DNA of 7,772 bases from Candidatus Margulisiibacteriota bacterium (GTDB lineage Bacteria > Margulisbacteria > WOR-1 > XYC2-FULL-46-14 > JAHJBW01), in the NCBI GenBank assembly GCA_018813405.1, contig JAHJBW010000248.1, positions 1 through 7,772 of the forward strand, given 5' to 3'. A program made the translations under genes and the position numbers. Numbering within the stretch: position 1 is the stretch's first letter; each line of letters begins with the position of its first letter. The notes below the pieces were generated by a model. It saw only the letters and a program-made list of their open reading frames with translations. It had not been told where the DNA came from and did not search any database. Positions 1 to 6,111 of this stretch are shown piece by piece.

Positions 1-609
1 CGTTATGACCTCTTTAGAACGCAGTGGGATCAAAAGAATGGCGCCGGCAGAAATAAAATAGAGCACGGCCGCGGTGATAAAGGTCTTTTGCTCCCCCAAA
101 AGGTTGAGTATGGGCGCGCCCAGGCCAAACCCCACCACCGATGAGGCCATCCAGGTAATCATAAAAAGAGAGTTGGCTATAATAAGGTTCCTTCTCTCAA
201 CAAGTTCGGGAATGGAAGAAGTTTCCGCGGGCGCGAAGAACTGCGTGGCGGAATAGATGAGCAGGCTGATAAGAAAAATATAGGCCAAAGAAGTAGATAC
301 CAGAGGAATTATCAAAAGGATAAGCAGTCCCCTTATGCCGCCCGAGATGACCATGATCCATTTGCGGTCGAGCTTGTCCACAAAAACTCCCGCCCAGGGC
401 GAAATGAGCACCGAAGGAATTCCAAAAGCAAGCAATGGCAGGGAAACACCGATATTGGAATGTGTCAGCTGGTAGATGGCCACCATCAGGACATACACAT
501 AGACCCTGTCCGCCATTTGCGAGGTAAGCTGGCCTGTCCACAGGAACATGAACCCCATGTTGGAAAAAACCGAACGGAAACTCGTTTTTTTGTGTTCTAT
601 ACGCGCCAT
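1..609 (-). CDS. MFS exporter, N-terminal half (3' end beyond the window)
   Basis: An open frame on the minus strand starts at ATG 609-607 and is still open at base 1, giving 203 residues. It is a Major Facilitator Superfamily protein of the MFS_3/drug- or siderophore-exporter type, an inner-membrane proton-coupled exporter. About six hydrophobic segments are visible (near residues 16-46, 53-77, 84-104, 107-127, 143-165 and 175-195), so this is the first six-helix bundle. The loop after the second helix carries the MFS motif A remnant (F-V-D-K-L-D-R-K, 76-83). The stretch FFAPAETSSIPELVERRNLI (124-143), leading into ANSL, is typical of MFS_3 members. The gene starts inside the last codons of recO (13-base overlap) with an AGGGA ribosome binding site about 9 bases upstream, so the two are probably cotranscribed. 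Substrate is unknown. Confidence 0.88.
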   Translation of the reverse strand, partial: MARIEHKKTSFRSVFSNMGFMFLWTGQLTSQMADRVYVYVLMVAIYQLTHSNIGVSLPLLAFGIPSVLISPWAGVFVDKLDRKWIMVISGGIRGLLILLIIPLVSTSLAYIFLISLLIYSATQFFAPAETSSIPELVERRNLIIANSLFMITWMASSVVGFGLGAPILNLLGEQKTFITAAVLYFISAGAILLIPLRSKEVIT

Positions 610-1109
610 GCGGCAACATCCCTGTTAACATGATCACTGATCATCATTTTTGGGTCGGCATTGGGCTTGTATATGCCCTCGACCTTTAAAAAATTAAGTT
701 CGAAAAACCTTTCCACCCTGTCTCTTCCTTCTTTCTTTTTTAGCTTATCAAGCGACATGAGCAAAAGCTTGAACAGCTCGGGGTTTTTTTGCCCGAATTC
801 GGTAGCAGCCCCCACTATGCCGACCAGATAAAGCCCCATATTTAACGTAGCGGGGTCGTCCCTTACCTGCTGGAATGACTCGATGGTCTCGATCTGGCTT
901 AAGATGTCCATATTTCTTCCCGCGGCAGCCAGCACCTCACAATAGTTCATGGGTTCAAGCCGGCCGCCAAACCGCGACCCGGGCCGCCGCGAGCCCTTCG
1001 CTATCAGCTTCATTTTACCATGTTCGCGGGTGAACAGATGGACCAGTTTACCGGTTTCTTCAAAGGGTTTACTGCCCAGGACTATTCCTTTGGCTTTATA
1101 GAGCGGCAT
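597..1109 (-). CDS. recO: DNA repair protein RecO, short form
   Basis: A 170-residue protein recognised as RecO, which in the RecFOR pathway loads RecA onto SSB-coated single-stranded DNA and anneals strands. The N-terminal OB-fold is clear (residues 1-77): YKAKGIVLGSKPFEETGKLV, then KGSRRPGSRFGGRLEPM (38-54) and DILSQIETIESF (68-79). The helical domain follows (FFELNFLKVEGIYKPN, 135-150). Known RecO proteins are usually about 230-270 residues, and many carry a four-Cys zinc site in the helical part. This one stops shortly after the FEL.xL..xG motif and has a single Cys (57), so the zinc module and C-terminal helices are absent. The reading frame shows no sign of a frameshift, and the MFS gene begins within its last codons, so the short form looks genuine. 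There is no ribosome binding site; a -10-like sequence abuts the ATG (see the promoter entry). Confidence 0.87.
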   Translation of the reverse strand: MPLYKAKGIVLGSKPFEETGKLVHLFTREHGKMKLIAKGSRRPGSRFGGRLEPMNYCEVLAAAGRNMDILSQIETIESFQQVRDDPATLNMGLYLVGIVGAATEFGQKNPELFKLLLMSLDKLKKKEGRDRVERFFELNFLKVEGIYKPNADPKMMISDHVNRDVAAWRV

Positions 1110-1111
1110 GG

Positions 1112-1122
1112 ATTATATTTTA
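1112..1122 (-). promoter_or_regulatory. recO -10 region, probably leaderless transcript
   Basis: Read on the minus strand, TAAAAT (1122-1117) and TATAAT (1117-1112) overlap and end 7 and 2 bases before the recO ATG (1109). With TAAAAT as the -10 box, transcription would start at or next to the A of ATG. No Shine-Dalgarno sequence is present. A -35-like TCGACA lies at 1147-1142, but its 19-base spacing is long. This is inference from sequence only. Confidence 0.45.
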
Positions 1123-1168
1123 CCACACAGGGGATAGGAGGTGTCGAAATTCGCTACACTTCTACTCC

Positions 1169-1264
1169 CCCTCGATTCGTCCGCCTGAGGCGGACTCTCT
1201 CGGGATTCGCTCAGTGTAAACACATTTTTGCCTGCACCGAGCGAATCCCGAGCGAAGTCGAGGG
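1169..1264. repeat. GC-rich palindromic repeat between recO and the ORF6N gene
   Basis: The spacer 1110-1316 has no gene of its own and mainly holds nested inverted repeats. The main pair has 18-base arms (1199-1216, CTCGGGATTCGCTCAGTG, and 1235-1252, CACCGAGCGAATCCCGAG) with one A/C mismatch and an 18-base loop. Just left of it is a second palindrome at 1179-1195 (GTCCGCCT, one base, AGGCGGAC). The outermost arms are CCCTCGA (1169-1175) and TCGAGGG (1258-1264). GAGCGAA occurs twice in direct orientation within 1239-1257. Mosaics of this kind, built on CTTCGCTCGGGATTCGCTC and CCGCCTGAGGCGG, resemble dispersed REP/MITE-like repeats in many bacterial genomes. The structure could also end transcription or be mobilised in trans, but no T-tract follows. 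Confidence 0.75.
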
Positions 1265-1316
1265 AGAGTCGAGGTGGCATGGAAATTGCTAGATATCTAA
1301 TGGGAGGAGACCAGTT

Positions 1317-1826
1317 ATGAATAAATTGATCCTTCAGGAAACAATCGCCAACAAGATCTATTACATTCGCGGGCAAAAAGTGATGCTTGATAAGGATCTG
1401 GCGGTGCTTTATGGCATAAGAACTAAAGTACTTCTTCAATCAATGAAAAGAAACATTAAGCGTTTTCCGGAAGATTTCATGTTTCAATTAGACCAGAAAG
1501 AATATTCAATCTTGAGGTCACAATTTGTGACCTCAAAATGGGGAGGAAGAAGATACTTTCCGTATGTGTTCACTGAACAGGGAGTCGCCATGCTTTCCTC
1601 AGTTTTAAAAAGCGAAAGAGCAATCGAGGTTAACATTGTAATTATGCGAGCTTTCGTCAAGCTCAGAAAAATATTCGGGACCCATAAAGAATTAGCCGAA
1701 AAACTCAAGAATCTTGAAAGCAGGATCAAGGATCATGATGAAGAGATAAGAATGATCTTTGAGGCCATTAGGCAGCTTATGAAACCGCCCGACCAATCTA
1801 TTAAGAAAATAGGGTTTAAGGTATAA
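1317..1826 (+). CDS. ORF6N/KilA-N-type DNA-binding protein
   Basis: A 169-residue protein with a full ORF6N domain (about residues 8-118), a DNA-binding module first described in phage and large DNA virus proteins and common in bacterial accessory regions. Hallmarks are RGQKVMLDKDLAVLYGI (18-34), KRNIKRFPEDFMFQL (44-58), LRSQFVTS (66-73), GGRRYFPYVFTEQGVAMLSS (76-95) and VNIVIMRAFVKLR (105-117). A charged, coiled-coil-like tail follows (121-155). The start is supported by GGGAGGAG at 1302-1309, seven bases before ATG. The usual LNQAVKRN segment reads LLQSMKRN here. Base composition is lower in GC than the neighbours (my hand count is 20/60 G+C for 1441-1500, against 33/60 for 2461-2520), suggesting acquisition. 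Its biological role is not established; it may be a transcription regulator or phage remnant. Confidence 0.9.
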   Translation: MNKLILQETIANKIYYIRGQKVMLDKDLAVLYGIRTKVLLQSMKRNIKRFPEDFMFQLDQKEYSILRSQFVTSKWGGRRYFPYVFTEQGVAMLSSVLKSERAIEVNIVIMRAFVKLRKIFGTHKELAEKLKNLESRIKDHDEEIRMIFEAIRQLMKPPDQSIKKIGFKV

Positions 1827-1827
1827 T
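1822..1827 (+). promoter_or_regulatory. TATAAT box before the NtrC-type regulator
   Basis: A perfect TATAAT overlaps the TAA stop codon of the ORF6N gene (1824-1826). A transcript starting about seven bases downstream would have a leader of only about 14 bases, just enough to contain the strong AAGGAGG ribosome binding site (1835-1841), six bases before ATG 1848. No convincing -35 hexamer is seen at 16-18 bases. The regulator could therefore be transcribed alone as well as by read-through. Confidence 0.45.
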
Positions 1828-1847
1828 CAAGAAAAAGGAGGATCATC

Positions 1848-3209
1848 ATGTCCAAGCGCAAAGTATTGATAATTGACGACGAACCGGATATGCAGGAAAC
1901 ACTGCTCTCCATATTAAAGAAAAAATACAGCCCTGTGTCAGCCGGCAGCGGCAAAGAAGGGGTAGAGAAGGTAAAGAACGAGGATTTCGCCCTGGTACTG
2001 CTTGATCTTAGAATGCCAAAGATGGACGGCATAGAAACCCTCAAAAAAATAAGGGAAAACGACCCTGCCCTGCCGGTAGTAGTGGTCACAGCTTCAAAGG
2101 ACATAAAAAGCGCGGTCGATTCCATCAAAGGCGGCGCGCAGGATTACATCACCAAGCCCTTTGAAGTGGAAGAATTACTGCTGGTAGTAGAACAAAACCT
2201 TGAAAAGCAAAAGCTGGTAAAAGAAAACACCTCGCTCAAACAGGCCTTAAACGACGAGAACTACATGTTCTGCGACCTGATAGGCCGCTCGCCGCAGATA
2301 AAGAAGGTAATGGAGATGATCGACAGCATAAAGGGCGCCGACAGCACGGTGCTTATCCACGGCGAGTCCGGGACCGGCAAAGAAATAGTGGCCAAAGCCA
2401 TTCACAAGACCAGCAGGCGTTCTGATCAACCCTTTATAGCCGTGAACTGTGCCGCTATACCGGAAAACCTGATAGAGTCCGAGCTTTTTGGCCATGAAAG
2501 AGGAGCCTTTACCGGCGCCCTGGAGCGCAGGACAGGCAAATTCGAGATGGCCGACGGTGGGACGCTTTTCCTGGACGAGATCGGCTGTATGCCCGCGTCC
2601 ATGCAGTCAAAGCTGTTGAGGGTGCTGGAAGACAAAATGATCGAGCGCGTGGGCGGCGGCAGGCCTTTTGGGGTAGATGTCAGGATAATTTCCGCCACCA
2701 ACATAGATTTTCAGACGGCCATAGCCAACAGATCGTTCAGGGAAGATCTTTTCTACCGCCTGAACGTAATTCCCATCAACTTGCCGGCCCTGAAGGACAG
2801 GAAAGAGGACATTCCGCTTTTTATTGAATATTTTACCGATAAGTTCAACAAGATACTGAACAGGGGCATCAAAGGCTTTAGCGATGATGCCCTGGAACTG
2901 TTGCATTCTTACAGTTATCCCGGCAATGTGCGGGAACTGCAGAACATTATAGAGAGAATGGTGGCCATATCACGCGAAGATACCATCTCCGCCGAGGACC
3001 TGGCCTGCCTGACGGACATAAAGCCCTCATCATCGTATTATGCTCCCGATCTTAGCCAGCCCCTGCATAGCGCCTGCCAGGATTTTGAGAAGTACTATGT
3101 CAGCAAGGTGCTGGAAAACTGCGGCGGCAACCAGTCCGAGGCCGCAAGGATACTCGGAGTGGCCCGCTCCACCCTTCACTCAAGGATGTCCGCGCTGGGG
3201 ATAAAATAG
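1848..3209 (+). CDS. NtrC-family sigma-54-dependent response regulator
   Basis: A 453-residue cytoplasmic transcription activator with the full REC - AAA+ - Fis-type HTH layout. The receiver domain (3-115) has acidic pocket D10/D11, phosphoacceptor D53 (LLDLRMP), T81 and K103. The AAA+ domain (about 142-370) has Walker A GESGTGKE (172-179), the sigma-54-contacting GAFTGA loop (219-224), Walker B TLFLDEIG (239-246), sensor I SATN (282-285), arginine-finger region FREDLFYRLN (297-306) and sensor II PGNVREL (358-364). The C-terminal HTH is NQSEAARILGVARSTLHSRM (428-447). All key residues are present, so it should be phosphorylation-controlled and hydrolyse ATP to open sigma-54 promoters. No histidine kinase lies in the window, and I saw no clear GG-N10-GC -24/-12 promoter in the spacers, so its targets and partner are unknown. 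Subfamily (AtoC/ZraR/HydG-like) cannot be fixed. Confidence 0.96.
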   Translation: MSKRKVLIIDDEPDMQETLLSILKKKYSPVSAGSGKEGVEKVKNEDFALVLLDLRMPKMDGIETLKKIRENDPALPVVVVTASKDIKSAVDSIKGGAQDYITKPFEVEELLLVVEQNLEKQKLVKENTSLKQALNDENYMFCDLIGRSPQIKKVMEMIDSIKGADSTVLIHGESGTGKEIVAKAIHKTSRRSDQPFIAVNCAAIPENLIESELFGHERGAFTGALERRTGKFEMADGGTLFLDEIGCMPASMQSKLLRVLEDKMIERVGGGRPFGVDVRIISATNIDFQTAIANRSFREDLFYRLNVIPINLPALKDRKEDIPLFIEYFTDKFNKILNRGIKGFSDDALELLHSYSYPGNVRELQNIIERMVAISREDTISAEDLACLTDIKPSSSYYAPDLSQPLHSACQDFEKYYVSKVLENCGGNQSEAARILGVARSTLHSRMSALGIK

Positions 3210-3210
3210 G

Positions 3211-3975
3211 CTATTTGCTCTTCGCGAAATAGACCTTCATTTGCGCGCCAGCACTGATCTTGCCCGGGGCAAAGATCAGCTGAAGTTGTTCGGCTGTTCC
3301 GCCGGCAAGCTTTTTAGGTATCTTGAAATAATGCTTGCCTTTGGACCCGCTTACATAGTCTGGATAAGGATGTCCGGACTTTTCTCCAAGCATAAGCTTC
3401 ATGCCATGTTTGTCTTCGGCCCCGATCTTGGGGAATTTTCCTTGCAGGATTTCTACCACCAGGAATTGGGCCCCTTTGGGGACATCATAAGAGGTCTTAT
3501 TTATGCAGGTCCAGTTGGTATCAACTTCTTCTTCCACCTTTATCAAGCCGCCATCAAGCAAGGTGGCCCTTATGCCGTTGTGCCCACCCCTGAAATCCAC
3601 TTCCCATCCAGATGGGACAGCGGTGCCGGATGTAACAGCCTCAATCTTTCCAGCCTCATCCGTCTTTTTCGTCTCGGCCTGAGCAACTTCGTGCCCTGGC
3701 TGATTGCCCTGCTCACCCCTCCCGAACTTAACCTTTGCTCCCTCGACCGAAACCCCTTCCTTCCCCACTGTCACTTTGGGAGTCTCAAAATCCGCACTGC
3801 AACCCGCGCTCATCATTTTGGTCCGGGGGCTATAATGGTCCAGCAGTGACTCTCCATCTACAACAGGAGTATCCGCTACCTGTGCTAAAACTACCTTTTT
3901 AGGCTGTCCTGGCAAAGAAACAGCACCCCTGTTTTTCCCCGCGACATTTGAAACACCGGCAAGATCTAAACCCAT
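3211..3975 (-). CDS. Uncharacterised protein with C-terminal CBM-like beta domain
   Basis: A 254-residue protein I do not recognise by name. I place the start at ATG 3975-3973 because the ribosome binding site (AAGGGGG, near 3984-3990 on the minus strand) is eight bases upstream; a GTG at 3981 would be only two bases away. There is no Sec signal peptide or transmembrane segment. Residues 1-120 are polar and probably disordered or linker-like. Residues 122-252 alternate hydrophobic strands and turns (for example QFLVVEILQGKF 170-181, HYFKIP 215-220, LQLIFAPGKISAGAQMKVYF 231-250), consistent with a jelly-roll, galactose-binding or CBM-like sandwich. It is divergent from the GH48-like gene and shares an N-terminal motif with it (KKVVLAQVADT, 26-36). 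Its stop is one base from that of the response regulator. A role in carbohydrate binding is inference from context and predicted fold. Confidence 0.75.
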   Translation of the reverse strand: MGLDLAGVSNVAGKNRGAVSLPGQPKKVVLAQVADTPVVDGESLLDHYSPRTKMMSAGCSADFETPKVTVGKEGVSVEGAKVKFGRGEQGNQPGHEVAQAETKKTDEAGKIEAVTSGTAVPSGWEVDFRGGHNGIRATLLDGGLIKVEEEVDTNWTCINKTSYDVPKGAQFLVVEILQGKFPKIGAEDKHGMKLMLGEKSGHPYPDYVSGSKGKHYFKIPKKLAGGTAEQLQLIFAPGKISAGAQMKVYFAKSK

Positions 3976-4040
3976 AAACACTTCCCCCTTTTTGTATTTG
4001 ATCTTTTGACCTCACTTTGTTATCGCACCCTCTTTTAGAA

Positions 4041-4061
4041 AATTTCATGAAATTCTTGAAA
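4041..4061. promoter_or_regulatory. Operator-like palindrome in the divergent control region
   Basis: AATTTCATGAAATT (4041-4054) is a perfect 14-bp palindrome. It partly overlaps a tandem pair of TTCnTGAAA units (4044-4052 and 4053-4061). Its centre is about 40 bases before the start expected from TATAAT 4076-4081, where activators or -35 occluding repressors often bind. It sits between two divergent genes and could control both. No binding protein can be assigned; candidates in the window are the ORF6N protein and the NtrC-type regulator, but nothing ties either to this site. Confidence 0.45.
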
Positions 4062-4075
4062 TATGCCCCCGATAA

Positions 4076-4081
4076 TATAAT
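4076..4081 (+). promoter_or_regulatory. -10 box for the GH48-like gene
   Basis: A perfect TATAAT lies 38 bases before the ATG at 4120. It would give a leader of about 30 bases that includes the ribosome binding site AAGGAG (4106-4111, eight bases before ATG). The best -35-like sequence, TTGAAA (4056-4061), is only 14 bases away, shorter than usual, so the promoter may need the activator site noted just upstream. Confidence 0.5.
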
Positions 4082-4119
4082 GTAGGGAAGTACACACCCT
4101 CACTAAAGGAGCAATATAC

Positions 4120-6111
4120 ATGTCCAACCAAAAAATTTCCGGTTCCGTAACTACCCTGCCCCGCAACAAGGTTGAACCCAAAAGAACCGAAAAAAAGATA
4201 CGCCTGGCCACTGCCGATACTGCCACCAGCAAAGGCGTTCAGGAAGATTTTAAAAACGCCGCAGGAAAAGCACCCAAAGCCAGTGTCAACTGCAACGGCC
4301 GCTACTGGTACACCTTTAATGGCATTAAAGCTGAGGGAAAGAATGATAAAGTCCATATAACAGGTAATTCCAAATACGGCGGCTTTGGCGTGAACACCGA
4401 AAAGGGCAAGAACGGCGAGATGTTCGATTCCACCGGCTGTAGCAAGATATCCTTTGATATAGGAGGTAAAGCCAGGGGCCAAAAGATCACCGCGGCCTTT
4501 GTCATGGAGAACGGGGCAATAGCGGAAACCGCGGAGGTTGCAGTAAAAGGCGGCAAGATCGAGATAGAATTGCCCCCTGCCGCCAAAGGCAAGATAAGCA
4601 AGCTGGAGTTTAAATTTGGCATAGCCGCTGTTGACCTGGAGCTGGACAACATCGCCTTTGCCGGCGAGCAATCCCAGGCCGACAAAGCTGTTTTGGCCGA
4701 AAGGGGCCAGGCAAGCGACCCAATAATGACCATCAACAAACAGAACATAGCGCCAAAGACCGCTGGCAAGTATCATAATAACTTATTGAAGCTGCAAAGC
4801 TATTTCCTTTCAAAGCCAGGTGATCCGCCCGCGGCAACGAAAGCTTTCCAAACAAAAGACGGACAGGCCATTGCCGCCTATCATATTTACGAGGACAAGC
4901 CCACCCACCTGGACAACGGCGGCGCTACCACCAGCGAAGGACAGGTGTTGTTCTTTAATTTTATGACCCTGGCAGGGGCCGCGACCGGCAAAAAAGAAGG
5001 CATGACAGGCGCATTGAACTACCTTCGCTATTTCATGATGCCCGGGGACGGTTTCGAGAACGATAAGCTCAAGAATTACCAGGGCCCCAACCTGGTGCAC
5101 TGGATGATCGATGTCGCCGGAAAGGGCGATGGAGAAGGAGTGTTTGGCGAGAACACCCTTTATAACAAATATGATCCCGGCTATGGCAATAAGCCTTACG
5201 CCTGTATCGCCGGGCAAAAAGGGAAAGGCGGCCAGGACGCGGGCAAGAACGGCAAGGCCGCTTTGTTCAATTCCGCGCCCGACGCCGACCAGTGGATGAT
5301 AGAGGGACTCTACTTTGCCACCCTTTTCGGACTTTCCGATGAGAATGATCTTATTTCCAGCATGAGGGGATCTCTTACCAGGCCCCTGAGCGATGAGACC
5401 GAGATGCCAAACGTCATGCACTTTGGCTACTACTGGGGCGAAACGAAAGAAGGATCGGCCTTTGAAGGTGTGAACAGGGACCTGTATACAGGATATCAAA
5501 CCCCTGCCGCCTGGCAGATAATGGGCAGGCCCGGGATCGCGAAAAAGATAGTGTCCTTTTTAGATAAGTCCCAAAAGGCCTACCAGGAAACCCACAGCGT
5601 ATCTGGGCCTTTCATGCCAGTCTATCATGATGGCAAGTTTGGGTGGGATGGGCTTGACCCAAACACGCACTGGGGCGGGTTCCAGTACCGTACCTTTGCT
5701 CACCTGGCCTTCTACTACTACCTGACCGGCGACGCGGACGCCAAGCGGGTGCTCAACAATTTCGCTATTTGGGTAAAAAGGAACATGAAGGTCGCGGACG
5801 GCAAGATCACCGAACTGCCGCTTGAACTTGAAAATGGCAAAAAAGCCAGCGGCAAGGCGGTTGGATCGGTCATAAAGACCGGCTTTGATCCCCACGCTTT
5901 CGGGCTTTTTGCTCAGGGCCTAACCTATATCGAGGCATCAGGCATAAAGACAAATGTCGAAATGGTGCTCGACACCCTGGTGGCCAAGCAGGCCGCGAAT
6001 GGATCGTTCCCTTACGCGGACCAGGATCCAGCCAACAGCGGCACTTACGGCTTTCACAATTCAGAAGTTGGCATAGCACTGGGGCTGTATGAGATGTTAC
6101 TGAACAAATGA
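4120..6111 (+). CDS. GH48-like glycoside hydrolase with N-terminal CBM-like domain
   Basis: A 663-residue protein. The C-terminal part (about 213-663) reads as an (alpha/alpha)6 enzyme related to glycoside hydrolase family 48, inverting processive cellobiohydrolases. Motifs match GH48 cellulases as I recall them, in the same order: TTSE (270-273; the Glu is the GH48 proton donor), HWMIDVAGKGDG (327-338), APDAD (386-390), GYQTPAAW (458-465), PVYHD (500-504), GGFQ...YYYLTGDADA (519-541), FDPHAFGL (589-596) and a final IALGLYEML (652-660). E258, before TTSE, may correspond to another active-site Glu. At about 450 residues this domain is well below the usual 600-650, so loops that build the GH48 tunnel may be missing. 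Residues 55-182 look like a beta-sandwich carbohydrate-binding module. Residues 1-50 are Lys/Thr-rich and contain no Sec signal, which is odd for a cellulase. Substrate is unproven; cellulose, another beta-glucan or chitin are possible. Confidence 0.75.
   Translation: MSNQKISGSVTTLPRNKVEPKRTEKKIRLATADTATSKGVQEDFKNAAGKAPKASVNCNGRYWYTFNGIKAEGKNDKVHITGNSKYGGFGVNTEKGKNGEMFDSTGCSKISFDIGGKARGQKITAAFVMENGAIAETAEVAVKGGKIEIELPPAAKGKISKLEFKFGIAAVDLELDNIAFAGEQSQADKAVLAERGQASDPIMTINKQNIAPKTAGKYHNNLLKLQSYFLSKPGDPPAATKAFQTKDGQAIAAYHIYEDKPTHLDNGGATTSEGQVLFFNFMTLAGAATGKKEGMTGALNYLRYFMMPGDGFENDKLKNYQGPNLVHWMIDVAGKGDGEGVFGENTLYNKYDPGYGNKPYACIAGQKGKGGQDAGKNGKAALFNSAPDADQWMIEGLYFATLFGLSDENDLISSMRGSLTRPLSDETEMPNVMHFGYYWGETKEGSAFEGVNRDLYTGYQTPAAWQIMGRPGIAKKIVSFLDKSQKAYQETHSVSGPFMPVYHDGKFGWDGLDPNTHWGGFQYRTFAHLAFYYYLTGDADAKRVLNNFAIWVKRNMKVADGKITELPLELENGKKASGKAVGSVIKTGFDPHAFGLFAQGLTYIEASGIKTNVEMVLDTLVAKQAANGSFPYADQDPANSGTYGFHNSEVGIALGLYEMLLNK

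Noticed and set aside
197..637. Minus-strand 146-residue open frame
   Set aside because: It is a shifted frame over the MFS gene; the correct frame gives hydrophobic helices and MFS motifs.
1113..1439. Minus-strand 108-residue open frame across the palindromic repeat and the ORF6N start
   Set aside because: It translates the repeat (SLDFARDSLGAG...) and the antisense of a clear gene; such frames are typical of this repeat type and show no protein family.
3198..3232. Hairpin between the regulator and the 254-residue gene (CTATTT...AAATAG) as a bidirectional terminator
   Set aside because: The stem is short and AT-rich with a bulge and has no T-tract on either strand.
3241..3849. Plus-strand 202-residue open frame
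   Set aside because: It is antisense to the 254-residue gene, which has a ribosome binding site and a coherent beta-rich sequence; this frame has neither.
3976..3981. GTG start for the 254-residue protein (256 residues)
   Set aside because: It lies only two bases from the GGGGG of the ribosome binding site; ATG at 3975 has proper spacing.
3976..4119. Sigma-54 promoter between the divergent genes
   Set aside because: No GG-N10-GC pair with acceptable -24/-12 context was found on either strand.
4045..5499. Long minus-strand open frames (243, 155 and 229 residues)
   Set aside because: They are antisense to the GH48-like gene, whose frame carries ordered family motifs; they arise from its codon bias.
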